From positions 248,001-312,000 of the forward strand of contig CAZHLW010000001.1 in NCBI GenBank assembly GCA_964533375.1: a stretch of 64,000 nt of DNA, read 5' to 3'. The notes beneath the pieces were generated by a model, which was not told the origin of the DNA, searched no databases, and saw nothing but the letters and a program-made list of their open reading frames with translations. Positions 49,798-57,686 of this stretch are shown here, piece by piece. Source of the stretch: CALREJ01 sp964533375 (lineage in GTDB: Bacteria; Patescibacteriota; Gracilibacteria; Peribacterales; Peribacteraceae). The position numbers and the translations under genes are program-made. Within the stretch, counting starts at the first letter, position 1, and every line of letters starts with the position of its first letter.

Positions 49798-50511
49798 ATG
49801 AATACGAGGCAAGCGAAGCTATTGGCAGCGATTATCGATGAATTTACAAGAACAGCTCTTCCGGTTGGATCCAAGCAGATTATCGACCGCGGCTTTTTCT
49901 CCGTATCGTGTGCCACTATCCGCAACGAAATGCAGGTTCTTGGCGATGAAGGATTCATCGGGCAGCCACATACGTCTGCCGGCCGCGTGCCGACCGTGAA
50001 AGGCTACCGCGCCTATGTTCGTGAATTCATGGACCCGACGGCGCAGGAAAAGGAAGTGCGGACATCGTTTGACCGCTTCAGGCAGGAATACATGCAGCAC
50101 AAAGACCGCGAACGTGTGTACGAAGCGGTGGGGCTGCTTGCGCGCATGATTCCGAATGTCAGCTTTGCCACCGTGCCGCACCGCGAACGCGTGCATTACC
50201 TTGGCCTTTCCAATGCTCTTCGCCAGCCGGAGTTCCAATCCGATCCGCAGTTCTTCAGCAATGTGGTCGAGGTACTCGAACAGCGCCTGGCGGATGTCAT
50301 CTCTCATATTGATCTCGAAGACCGTGTGCAGTATTTCATCGGGCAGACGGATTTGTGTGAGCAGTTCCAGAGTTGTTCGATGCTGGTAACCAAGTATCAG
50401 CTGCGCGATGGAGAGACGGGGGCTATTGGTATTTTGGGTCCCACTCGTATGGATTACGGCTACAATACCGTTGCACTGGATATGGTTGCTGACTTACTGC
50501 GTTCATCCTGA
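49798..50511 (+). CDS. hrcA: Heat-inducible repressor HrcA, short form
   Basis: A 237-aa repressor of chaperone genes. The N-terminal winged helix (RQAKLLAAIIDEFTRTALPVGSKQI, CATIRNEMQVLGDEGFIGQPHTSAGRVPTVKGYRAYV) and the C-terminal GILGPTRMDYGYNTVALDMVADLL are diagnostic. Typical HrcA has about 340 residues; here the middle GAF-like and insert region is about 100 residues shorter. Its CIRCE site confirms autoregulation. The next gene starts 7 nt after its stop, so heat shock may also control that ATPase. Confidence 0.93.
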   Translation: MNTRQAKLLAAIIDEFTRTALPVGSKQIIDRGFFSVSCATIRNEMQVLGDEGFIGQPHTSAGRVPTVKGYRAYVREFMDPTAQEKEVRTSFDRFRQEYMQHKDRERVYEAVGLLARMIPNVSFATVPHRERVHYLGLSNALRQPEFQSDPQFFSNVVEVLEQRLADVISHIDLEDRVQYFIGQTDLCEQFQSCSMLVTKYQLRDGETGAIGILGPTRMDYGYNTVALDMVADLLRSS

Positions 50512-50518
50512 CGACTTC

Positions 50519-53290
50519 ATGAGTGATTCCGACAATTCCACAGTTCTCCTCCGCATTCGCCCGTCACTGCCGACGCAGGACGAAATCAGTGCCAGCCGCG
50601 GTCCTCTTATGATGGAAACGGCTCTGTCTGCGCTGCATTCACTCAGCAAAAAAGACGGACCCATCAGCCTGGAAATCGGTGTGGCAGACGGAAAGATCGG
50701 GCTGTTTGCGAGGTCCTCAACCTCTGCAGCATCACTCGTGGAAAGCCAGCTCTACGGCCAGTATCCGGATGCGGAAATCGAAAACGCATCGCCGGATTTG
50801 TTTAATCCATCGGAAGGGGAAGTGGTGGTGTATACAGACCTCGTGCTCGAAGAGCCGGAAGTCTTTCCCATCAAACGCTATCCGCAATTCGGTGATCCCG
50901 TCTCGCGTCAGGCTGTCGACTCCATCGCAGGCATCACGTCCACTCTCGTCCGCTACCCGAAGCAGGGGATGCGCGGCCACGTGGCAGTCATTTTCCAGCC
51001 CATTGGAAGCGGCTACCGCAAGCGCGCCCTCAAGTTTTTGCCCTTCCTGGAGAAAGGCATCTCCAAACACTGGGATGCCTATGGAAAATTGTTCGCAAAA
51101 GCCCACCTCGCACGGGGCATGCGTCGTTTGTACCTGCTCCCACTTGATTTTCTGATGGGAGGATTTCGGGTGATGTTCTCCGGATTCAGCAAGAAAGGAT
51201 CATCGGTTTCTTTCCTGACCGGTGCGGAAATCGAAGAAGAGGGAACACACGAGGGCATGGTGCAGACCAGTGCCAGGTCCCACGATCGTGAAGATAAAAT
51301 CATGGGTGCAGAAGACAAAATCAACCGCCTGCTCTTTGTGGCCAATGTGCGCGTGAGTGTGATTGCGCCTGTCGACTGCAAGAAGGAGGCGATTGCGAAA
51401 GTGCAGGAAATTGCGAGCAGCTTCCGCCAGTTTTCCCTGCCGCAAAGCAACGGATTCGAAGTCGAAGCACTCCAGGCAGGCACGCATCTCCACACAGGAT
51501 TTCACGCTGTACCGTATGTTCTTTCTGCCGAAGAAATCGCGACCCTCTGGCACGTGCCGAATATCCTGGTGAAAACCCCGAACATGGACTGGGTGACGGC
51601 CAAGAAACTCGAACCGCCGGTCAACCTGCCGCTCCCGAATATTACCGATCCCGAGGAAAACCTCACGATCCTTGGCGAGTCTGTCTTCCACGGTCGCCGC
51701 ATGCCGTTTGGTATCCGCGCCGAAGACCGCGCCCGCCACATGTACGTGATCGGAAAGACGGGTATGGGAAAATCCACGCTGCTCGAAAACATGATCTACT
51801 CCGATATTTACGCCGGAAAAGGAATCGGTGTGATCGACCCGCACGGAGATTTGATCGAAGACATTCTGCGTTTTACTCCCAAACACAGAAGCAACGATGT
51901 CATCCTCTTTGACCCGTCCGACCGCGATTTCCCGATTTCGTTCAACATGCTGGAATGCACCAACCCCGATCAGCGTTCCCTGATTTGTTCGGGACTGATG
52001 AGCGTGTTTACCAAGCTCTGGCCGGAAGCATTCTCCGGACGCATGGAACATATTCTCCGAAACACCTTACTCGCGCTCCTCGAAAACGAAGGGTCGTCCA
52101 TGCTCGGGATTCTGCGTATGTTCGGCGATAACGCTTACTGCGCGAAGATGGTCGCAAACATCACTGATCCCGTCGTAAAGAGCTTCTGGGAAACAGAATA
52201 CGCCGGCTGGACCGACAAGTACCGCACGGAAGCGGTCGCTGCTATCCAGAATAAGATCGGACAGCTGCTCACAACACCGCTCATCCGCAACATCATTGGC
52301 CAGGTCAAAAGCAGCCTGGATGTCCGCCACGCCATGGATACCGGCAAGATCGTGCTGGTGAACCTCAGCAAAGGAAAACTGGGAGAAGACACCTCTGCGT
52401 TCCTTGGTTCCATGCTTGTGACGAAATTCCAGATTGATGCCATGAGCCGCGCCGATATCCCCGAAAAGGATCGTCGTCCGTTCTACCTGTACGTGGATGA
52501 ATTCCAGAACTTTGCGACCAAATCGTTTGCCACGATTCTGTCCGAGGCGCGCAAATATAAGCTGGCGCTCACGGTGGCGCATCAGTACGTCGGGCAGCTG
52601 CTCATTGCCGGAAATGACACGGCTCTCCGTGATGCGGTCTTCGGAAACGTCGGTTCCATGGTCAGCTTCCAGATTGGCTCCGACGATGCAGAGGACCTGA
52701 GCCTCCAGTTTGAGGAAATGGTGAGTGCCAAGGACATTCTCAGTCTGCCGAAATACAACGCCTACATCCGCCTGATGATTGACGGTATGCCGAGCAAGCC
52801 GTTCTCGCTTGCGACCCTCGCCCCGCCAAAGCACGACGAATCAGACGAGAAGCGCGTGCAGATCCTCCGGGACTTAAGCCGCGAACGCTACGCGCAGAAA
52901 CGCGCTGTGGTGGAAGAGAAAATCATCCGCTGGGCCGCAACCGCCAACGAAGGCAAAGTCGCTGCCAAGACACAGGAGAAGGCCAAGGAGAAGGAAGAGG
53001 AAGAGATGAAGAAAGCGCGTGCCAAGAAGATGACGCTCGCAGACTACCGCGTCTGGCGCGACCGCGAGATGTGGACGAACGAATACAACTCCGTGCGCAA
53101 GAAGCAGTTCCTGGGCGAACCTGTGACCAAAGACGAACTCAGACTGATGAATGAGCTCGGGACAAAGCTGGAAGCATCCGGAGGCATTCCGCCTCCAAGT
53201 AAAGGAATGCTGGATGCCAAAGCCAAGAAGGACGGAACGTTTGTGCCGAAGAAGAAGGCGGACGCCGGAGATCAGGGAAATGCAAAATAG
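50519..53290 (+). CDS. TraG/VirB4-like P-loop ATPase of CPR type
   Basis: A 923-aa ATPase related to the conjugation and type IV secretion family. The N-terminal half (about 1-400) is a membrane-proximal domain with a weakly hydrophobic stretch (LLPLDFLMGGFRVMFSGF). Walker A GKTGMGKST lies near residues 411-419, followed by VIDPHGDLIEDIL. Walker B FYLYVDEFQNF lies near 654-664, and the AHQYVGQL motif follows. A charged coiled C-terminus (KAKEKEEEEMKKARAKK) ends it. No other secretion genes are adjacent. Such solitary ATPases are known across CPR; a role in DNA uptake or pili is a guess. I chose ATG 50519, 7 nt after hrcA. Confidence 0.8.
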   Translation: MSDSDNSTVLLRIRPSLPTQDEISASRGPLMMETALSALHSLSKKDGPISLEIGVADGKIGLFARSSTSAASLVESQLYGQYPDAEIENASPDLFNPSEGEVVVYTDLVLEEPEVFPIKRYPQFGDPVSRQAVDSIAGITSTLVRYPKQGMRGHVAVIFQPIGSGYRKRALKFLPFLEKGISKHWDAYGKLFAKAHLARGMRRLYLLPLDFLMGGFRVMFSGFSKKGSSVSFLTGAEIEEEGTHEGMVQTSARSHDREDKIMGAEDKINRLLFVANVRVSVIAPVDCKKEAIAKVQEIASSFRQFSLPQSNGFEVEALQAGTHLHTGFHAVPYVLSAEEIATLWHVPNILVKTPNMDWVTAKKLEPPVNLPLPNITDPEENLTILGESVFHGRRMPFGIRAEDRARHMYVIGKTGMGKSTLLENMIYSDIYAGKGIGVIDPHGDLIEDILRFTPKHRSNDVILFDPSDRDFPISFNMLECTNPDQRSLICSGLMSVFTKLWPEAFSGRMEHILRNTLLALLENEGSSMLGILRMFGDNAYCAKMVANITDPVVKSFWETEYAGWTDKYRTEAVAAIQNKIGQLLTTPLIRNIIGQVKSSLDVRHAMDTGKIVLVNLSKGKLGEDTSAFLGSMLVTKFQIDAMSRADIPEKDRRPFYLYVDEFQNFATKSFATILSEARKYKLALTVAHQYVGQLLIAGNDTALRDAVFGNVGSMVSFQIGSDDAEDLSLQFEEMVSAKDILSLPKYNAYIRLMIDGMPSKPFSLATLAPPKHDESDEKRVQILRDLSRERYAQKRAVVEEKIIRWAATANEGKVAAKTQEKAKEKEEEEMKKARAKKMTLADYRVWRDREMWTNEYNSVRKKQFLGEPVTKDELRLMNELGTKLEASGGIPPPSKGMLDAKAKKDGTFVPKKKADAGDQGNAK

Positions 53291-53337
53291 AAATGATCCC
53301 TAGCCGCACCCGTTCCTGGGTGCATCTCATTCGTATC

Positions 53338-53365
53338 TTGTATCGCCGGAGGTTTGTTCTAGAGT
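53338..53365 (+). promoter_or_regulatory. Promoter for the 53375-53646 transcript
   Basis: TTGTAT, a 16-nt spacer and TAGAGT. The expected transcription start (about 53373) coincides with the left arm of the long inverted repeat. Confidence 0.45.
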
Positions 53366-53374
53366 GAACACATT

Positions 53375-53646
53375 CCCTGTGCTCTTTTCACAGAACGAAA
53401 GGTCGTCCAATGAACCTGAACTCGTACACATTTGTTACAACAATTGCGCTGTGTATGGAAATTATCTACGCCGCCATCATGGTGCCTGTAGCATTTCTTT
53501 CCAACTCAGCCTATGTGCCGCCGTCGTACTTTATTGACCTGTTCTCTCTAGACCGCGATACCAGTGATACCGTACATGCCTGTGAGTGGCCCTAGAATGC
53601 TTGTCACTGTGACAAGCGAAAAGCTGACCTTGAAAAGAGCACGGGG
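53375..53646 (+). ncRNA. Transcript with pairing 5' and 3' ends
   Basis: The left arm CCCTGTGCTCTTTTCA (53375-53390) pairs with TGAAAAGAGCACGGGG (53631-53646), with one G-U-type position. Near the 3' end are a perfect hairpin GCTTGTCA-CTG-TGACAAGC (53599-53617) and a stem CTGACC/GGTCAG (53623-53650) whose loop is the right arm itself; TTTATTT follows. The two folds exclude each other, as in an attenuator. A small ORF (53410-53595) lies inside. It could be a regulatory RNA, a small mRNA, or a non-autonomous element. Confidence 0.45.
53410..53595 (+). CDS. Small putative membrane protein
   Basis: 61 aa with one clear hydrophobic span (YTFVTTIALCMEIIYAAIMVPVAFL), preceded by a weak AAAGG ribosome site 8 nt before the ATG. 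It sits wholly inside the paired-end transcript. No family recognised, and it may be a chance frame in a structured RNA. Confidence 0.35.
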   Translation: MNLNSYTFVTTIALCMEIIYAAIMVPVAFLSNSAYVPPSYFIDLFSLDRDTSDTVHACEWP

Positions 53647-53651
53647 TCAGT

Positions 53652-54047
53652 TTATTTGATCATCGCCCGTACCGTCATATCCACATACGGATAGAACACG
53701 ATGCAGATGACGATAATATTCACGAGGAGCATGATCAGCGACGATGCTGCTGCAACATCTTTGGCCGCCTTCAGATTGTGATGATAGCCCGTGCTGCCTT
53801 CTATCTTCCGGTTGTGATCAATCACATCCACAAATCGTTCCACAGCAGTATTCAGGAGCTCTACCGCCACAAACATTCCGCCCGCCATCACCACCGCGAT
53901 CCATTCCCACAGGAGCAGGTGCAGATAGACGCCAAGGCCAACCACGACAATATAGACCCACAGGAACATCCGGAGGTTCTTTTCACGTTCAAAGGCATGA
54001 CGGAGACCGGAAAGGGCGAAGCCGAGGCTGCGTTTCATGCGGCGCAT
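53652..54047 (-). CDS. Diacylglycerol/undecaprenol kinase, DgkA family
   Basis: 131 aa, three membrane helices. The signature EWIAVVMAGGMFVAVELLNTAVERFVDVID, with the catalytic Glu and the ELLNTAVE box, and LKAAKDVAAASSLI match the prokaryotic DAGK family. In Gram-positives this enzyme recycles undecaprenol; which lipid is used here is unknown. TACACT ends 7 nt before the ATG at 54047. A REP-like palindrome lies 18 nt upstream. MKRSLGFAL, nine bases on, is an alternative start. Confidence 0.87.
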   Translation of the reverse strand: MRRMKRSLGFALSGLRHAFEREKNLRMFLWVYIVVVGLGVYLHLLLWEWIAVVMAGGMFVAVELLNTAVERFVDVIDHNRKIEGSTGYHHNLKAAKDVAAASSLIMLLVNIIVICIVFYPYVDMTVRAMIK

Positions 54048-54065
54048 GGAGGGGAGTGTACAGTG

Positions 54066-54090
54066 TCATCCTGAGCTCGTCGAAGGATGA
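54066..54090. repeat. REP-like palindrome, copy 5
   Basis: Arms TCATCC and GGATGA around TGAGCTCGTCGAA. The core is identical to copy 2, but the arms are different and still fully paired. Confidence 0.65.
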
Positions 54091-54098
54091 TTCTTTAC

Positions 54099-54125
54099 AA
54101 AAAAGACCCGATTAGCCATCGAGTC
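54099..54125 (-). terminator. Rho-independent terminator
   Basis: On the minus strand, GACTCGAT, loop GGCTA, ATCGGGTC, then six T. No recognised gene precedes it, so it ends an unannotated transcript coming from higher coordinates. Confidence 0.7.
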
Positions 54126-54375
54126 TCATTTGTTTATGTTTGTGTTCTTGGGAGAACTCCAGGTTCTGCTGTGCTCCGGTCTCTTGTTTCTCCTCGTGAC
54201 CTGACGAAGTCCCCGGACCGGTCCGTCGTAAAGCTTGCGCCAAAGAGGACACTGGGGAGTTAAAGGGTTTGCGCAGGATCGTACCGCTACGATCGTGCGA
54301 GCGTTGCACGGCAGAGAGGGGGGTAACCACGTTTTGTGGAACATCTAAGGGGCTATCACGTTTCCATGCTCAGTA
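54099..54375 (-). ncRNA. Candidate structured RNA, minus strand
   Basis: The stretch before the terminator is rich in perfect hairpins on the minus strand: CCAC-AAAAC-GTGG (54322-54334 region), GATCGTA-GCGG-TACGATC (near 54277-54294), CGGACC-GGTCCG (near 54213) and AGAAC-CTGGA-GTTCT (near 54155). CATACT near 54371 is a possible -10. It lacks the signature strings of RNase P, SRP, 6S or tmRNA. A 72-codon frame (54126-54344) ends right at the terminator, but its codon use, rich in AGA/AGG, is unlike the neighbours. Confidence 0.4.
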
Positions 54376-54647
54376 TGATGCATAGGAAGCAAGGGGTGGC
54401 TGAGGGGAACGTGTCCGTATTCCGGACATGATTACCACTCTCTCTGTTGGCAGACCGATCTCATTGCAGACTCATTCTCACCCGTTTCTTTCTGTTTCCT
54501 TTTTCCCCTTGAACCCCCTGTCCCCCTTTCCCCAAGGAAAGGGTAGAAGAGATTTTTAGGGAACGAACTGGTGTGTCGTGTGTTCTTGCAACGTCTATCG
54601 GTTGTCGGTGGAGTAAAAAGAACCGTGTTTGTCTTTGTTGTTTGTTT

Positions 54648-54671
54648 ACCCTGAGGTCACACTCGAAGGGT
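54648..54671. repeat. REP-like palindrome, copy 6
   Basis: Arms ACCC and GGGT with the loop lengthened by insertion (TGAGGTCACACTCGAA). It is 18 nt from copy 7. Confidence 0.55.
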
Positions 54672-54689
54672 GGGGTGAATCGTGTCTTT

Positions 54690-54711
54690 ACCCTGAGCGG
54701 AGTCGAAGGGT
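54690..54711. repeat. REP-like palindrome, copy 7
   Basis: ACCCTGAGCGGAG then TCGAAGGGT, almost identical to copy 1. Confidence 0.65.
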
Positions 54712-54950
54712 GTGCGTCACGTTTCATATCATCGTACGTACGGCAGCGGGGGAGCGCAAGAATCTGTCATGGTGTAAAAACAGTGTTGTTATATGGATAC
54801 AATTTGTGATCAAAAACTGACATTGGTTTAAATGGCTTACTGATGCGGTCAATACGTGTATTTTTCTGAAAATGTCTAGAATGCATTTTCTGAGCGTCAT
54901 CTGCCTGCATACCTTCAGGAATGGATGATTTTTTGGTATAATGGAGAGAT

Positions 54951-55565
54951 TTGAGTACACAATCTTTCCATTCCCGGCTGCTTGTCTGCTTTGGCTGCGT
55001 GGCTGTTCTTGGTATTCTCGCATTTTTGGTTGCGTGGCATTACATGCTGAAAACAGAAGGAGAAGGAAAGACCGCATCATCGATACAGGGTGTGGATGAT
55101 GTAGCGACTGCAGCCAATATTTGTGGCGACGGCAGCGTCGGCACCTTTGAAGAGTGTGATGATGGCAACGACTGGGACTACGACGGCTGTACACGCTGTC
55201 TGGTCGATGCGGGTTACAGTTGTTCCGAAGAGCCGAGTATCTGTATCCGCACGGCAGCACCAAGCAATGGATGCGGCGACGGACGTATCCAGGGAAATGA
55301 AGAATGCGATGACGGAAACGGAAGAGGGGAAGACGGTTGTTCCTATCGCTGCGAAATCGAGCCCGGCTTTTTGTGTCCCGGTGCAGGAGCCTGCCGCCAT
55401 CGTCCGCCGTGTGGGAATGGTGTGATTGAAACAGGCGAAGAATGCGACGACGCAAACACTGCTGACTACGACGGCTGCAATGCCGGTTGTCAGGTGGATA
55501 ACTTCTATACCTGCAGCGGAACGCCGAGTATCTGTATGCAGGATGCACCGGCGCCCGCCTTCTGA
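54951..55565 (+). CDS. Anchored DUF4215 Cys-repeat protein 1 (TTG start)
   Basis: 204 aa. A signal anchor (RLLVCFGCVAVLGILAFLVAWHYML) is followed by three Myxococcus-type Cys repeats of the CGDGxxxxxEECDDGNxxxxDGC kind (from about residues 60, 106 and 150), each with disulfide-ready Cys spacing. Exported, probably calcium- or disulfide-stabilised; partner unknown. The start must be the TTG at 54951, since no ATG in frame precedes the anchor. TATAAT ends 8 nt before it. A similar gene follows 32 nt downstream. Confidence 0.75.
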   Translation: MSTQSFHSRLLVCFGCVAVLGILAFLVAWHYMLKTEGEGKTASSIQGVDDVATAANICGDGSVGTFEECDDGNDWDYDGCTRCLVDAGYSCSEEPSICIRTAAPSNGCGDGRIQGNEECDDGNGRGEDGCSYRCEIEPGFLCPGAGACRHRPPCGNGVIETGEECDDANTADYDGCNAGCQVDNFYTCSGTPSICMQDAPAPAF

Positions 55566-55597
55566 TAGCATTCCTTTTATCCTTCCCACTCTCCGGT

Positions 55598-56290
55598 ATG
55601 AGCAAGCACCTTCTCACGTTTCCCCGCCGCACCGCGTTTCTGGTTGCCGCACTCTTTGCATTGAGCGGCACCGCCACCCTGCAGCAGTCGCTTGTGGATC
55701 ATCCGGAAGCAGTGACAGCGCTTCTTCTGCGCTCCAGCAGCGCATCGTCGGTATCGTCTGTGGTCAGCAGCGTGAGAGGCAGACGGACCTCGTCTGTGAA
55801 ATCTTCTGTGAAGTCATCCGCAAAATCCTCTGTGCCGCTTGTTCCAAGTAAGCGCCGCCGCGGTACAGGCTCTATTGTCGTGAAGCCCACTCCGTACAGC
55901 GCACCAACCGCCATTAAAGCAGGATGTGGTGATGGCCTTCTGACAGGCAAGGAAACCTGCGATGACAAAAACGTGATCAGCGGTGATGGCTGCTCCGGAA
56001 GCTGTGCTATTGAAAGCGGATTTGAGTGTTCCGGCCAACCAGCCAAGTGTTGGTCCACGTGCGGTGACGGCGTGGTTGCATCGAATGAACGGTGTGATGA
56101 TGGCGATCTGGATAACGGTGACGGCTGTTCTTCTGTCTGCAAAGATGAATTCGGGTACAAGTGTTCCGGGTCACCGAGCGTCTGCAAAATCCCTTCCTAC
56201 TGCGGCAATGAAGTCGTGGAAACAGGAGAGACATGTGACGACGGAAATACGCGTCAGTACGACGGGTGTTTCAATTGTAAGACGGAATAA
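55598..56290 (+). CDS. Secreted DUF4215 Cys-repeat protein 2
   Basis: 230 aa. A signal peptide or anchor (TAFLVAALFALSGTATLQQ) leads a low-complexity Ser/Lys/Val linker (SSSASSVSSVVSSVRG, SSVKSSVKSSAKSS), then three DUF4215 repeats: CGDGLLTGKETCDDKN, CGDGVVASNERCDDGD and CGNEVVETGETCDDGN, each closed by a GC...C pair. It is paired with the preceding gene, so the two may act together at the surface. Ends at TAA 56290, convergent with glyA. Confidence 0.77.
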   Translation: MSKHLLTFPRRTAFLVAALFALSGTATLQQSLVDHPEAVTALLLRSSSASSVSSVVSSVRGRRTSSVKSSVKSSAKSSVPLVPSKRRRGTGSIVVKPTPYSAPTAIKAGCGDGLLTGKETCDDKNVISGDGCSGSCAIESGFECSGQPAKCWSTCGDGVVASNERCDDGDLDNGDGCSSVCKDEFGYKCSGSPSVCKIPSYCGNEVVETGETCDDGNTRQYDGCFNCKTE

Positions 56291-56291
56291 C

Positions 56292-56362
56292 TAGCTTTCA
56301 GCTTCTAGCTTTTTGGAATCCTTTTTTGTTCGTCTTGAAAGCCGAAAGCGAAGCCAGAAGCT
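56292..56362. terminator. Bidirectional terminator from AGCTTTC words
   Basis: TAGCTTTCAGCTTCTAGC on the left can pair with GAAAGCCGAAAGCGAAGCC and AGAAGCTA on the right; six T lie between. The right end includes the glyA stop codon. Confidence 0.5.
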
Positions 56363-57620
56363 AAATCCCCGGAACCGGGAATTTATGACAGAACTCTTTG
56401 ATTTCTCCATGTAGCGTCATCAATGCATTTTCGTCGGCGCGGTGTTCGATGGCACGGAGCATGAAGTTCCCGAGAATATCCATCTCCGCTTCTTTCATGC
56501 CGCGGGTGGTGATGGCCGGTGTTCCGAGGCGCACGCCGGATGGATCCATGGGCTTTCTCGGATCGTCCGGGATCATATTTTTGTTGAGCGTGATGCCGAC
56601 TCTGTCGAGCACGGTTTCGACGTCGCCGCCGGGAATACCAAATGATGTCATACAGTCGATCAGCATCAGGTGGTTATCGGTACCGTTTGTCACCAGCTTC
56701 GCACCGTTATTCATGAAGAACTGTGCGAGGTGTTTGCTGTTTTTAATAATCTGCGCTGCGTAGTCCTGGAATGACGGCTCCAGCGCTTCACCAAAAGCCA
56801 CAGCCTTGGCTGCGACCATCTGCATGATGGGACCACCCTGGAAACCGGGGAAGACGGACTTGTCGATTTTCTTTCCGAGTTCTTCCTCCCGGCACAGAAT
56901 CATGCCGCCGCGCGGACCGCGAAGGGTTTTGTGGGTTGTGGTCGTAATGACGTCGAATCCATCATCAAACGGGTTTCTGAGCTGCTTTCCGGCAATCAAT
57001 CCCGCAATGTGCGCCATATCGGCAACAGTGTAGGCACCGACTTCCTGCGCGATTGCCTTCATTTTTGCGTAGTCGAGTTCGCGGGGGTAGGCGGAGAATC
57101 CTGCCAGGATAATCTTTGGTTTCTCGGCCAGCGCCACTTCGCGCATCAAATCGTAATCAATCTCGCCGGTCTCCGTGTCCTTCATTTTGTAGCGCACGAA
57201 TTTGAAGATCTTCGTGAGGTAGGTGACCGGGTGACCGTGGGTGAGGTGGCCGCCGTGGCTCAAATCCATGCCCATCACCGTGTCGCCGGGTTCAAGCAGT
57301 GCAAAGTAGAGTGCGACGTTTGCTGGAGCGCCAGCGTGCGGCTGGACGTTTGCGTGGCCTGCATTGAATAATTTTTTTGCTCGTTCAATTGCGAGCGTCT
57401 CCACCTGATCTGTGAATTCCTGTCCCGCGTAGTAGCGGCGGCCCGGATAGCCTTCTGAATATTTATTGTTAAAGACGTTACCCATCGCCTCCATCACTGC
57501 CGGAGAAATGTAGTTTTCCGACGCGATCAGTTCCACACCATCCACCTGTCGCTGCATTTCGCCCATCAGCGCTGCGTAGATAGCGGGGTCCGTTTCTTGG
57601 AGGTGAGTGAAGCTTGGCAT
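56361..57620 (-). CDS. glyA: Serine hydroxymethyltransferase
   Basis: A 419-aa PLP enzyme that interconverts serine and glycine and charges tetrahydrofolate with one-carbon units. The PLP lysine is Lys231 in TTTTHKTLRGPRGG. Also present: ELIASENYISP, SEGYPGRRYYAG, NVQPHAGAPANVALYFALL and ADMAHIAGLIAG. Full length. TATGAT ends 9 nt before the ATG on the minus strand. The folate enzyme gene at 58368 is close by and on the same strand. Confidence 0.97.
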   Translation of the reverse strand: MPSFTHLQETDPAIYAALMGEMQRQVDGVELIASENYISPAVMEAMGNVFNNKYSEGYPGRRYYAGQEFTDQVETLAIERAKKLFNAGHANVQPHAGAPANVALYFALLEPGDTVMGMDLSHGGHLTHGHPVTYLTKIFKFVRYKMKDTETGEIDYDLMREVALAEKPKIILAGFSAYPRELDYAKMKAIAQEVGAYTVADMAHIAGLIAGKQLRNPFDDGFDVITTTTHKTLRGPRGGMILCREEELGKKIDKSVFPGFQGGPIMQMVAAKAVAFGEALEPSFQDYAAQIIKNSKHLAQFFMNNGAKLVTNGTDNHLMLIDCMTSFGIPGGDVETVLDRVGITLNKNMIPDDPRKPMDPSGVRLGTPAITTRGMKEAEMDILGNFMLRAIEHRADENALMTLHGEIKEFCHKFPVPGI

Positions 57621-57686
57621 AGCCGGAGCATCATAGAAGATCCATGGTTGCTGTCACGGTCAAAAAATTGCTACACTCTTTCCACT

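Larger units (their letters stand above)
54376..54936. other. Gene-poor stretch with hairpins and two REP copies
   Basis: No convincing gene. It contains a hairpin GTCCG-TATTC-CGGAC near 54413-54427, a CCCTTTCC/GGAAAGGG hairpin near 54523-54544, and the two REP-like copies at 54648 and 54690. With the RNA candidate it forms the longest non-coding interval in the window. Confidence 0.5.

Noticed and set aside
54126..54344. 72-codon basic protein ending at a terminator
   Set aside because: Codon use is rich in AGA/AGG and the same bases form perfect hairpins, so a structured RNA is the better reading.
54099..54375. tmRNA, RNase P RNA, SRP RNA or 6S RNA
   Set aside because: None of the conserved strings of these RNAs that I know, nor a tRNA-like 3' end with CCA, could be found on either strand.
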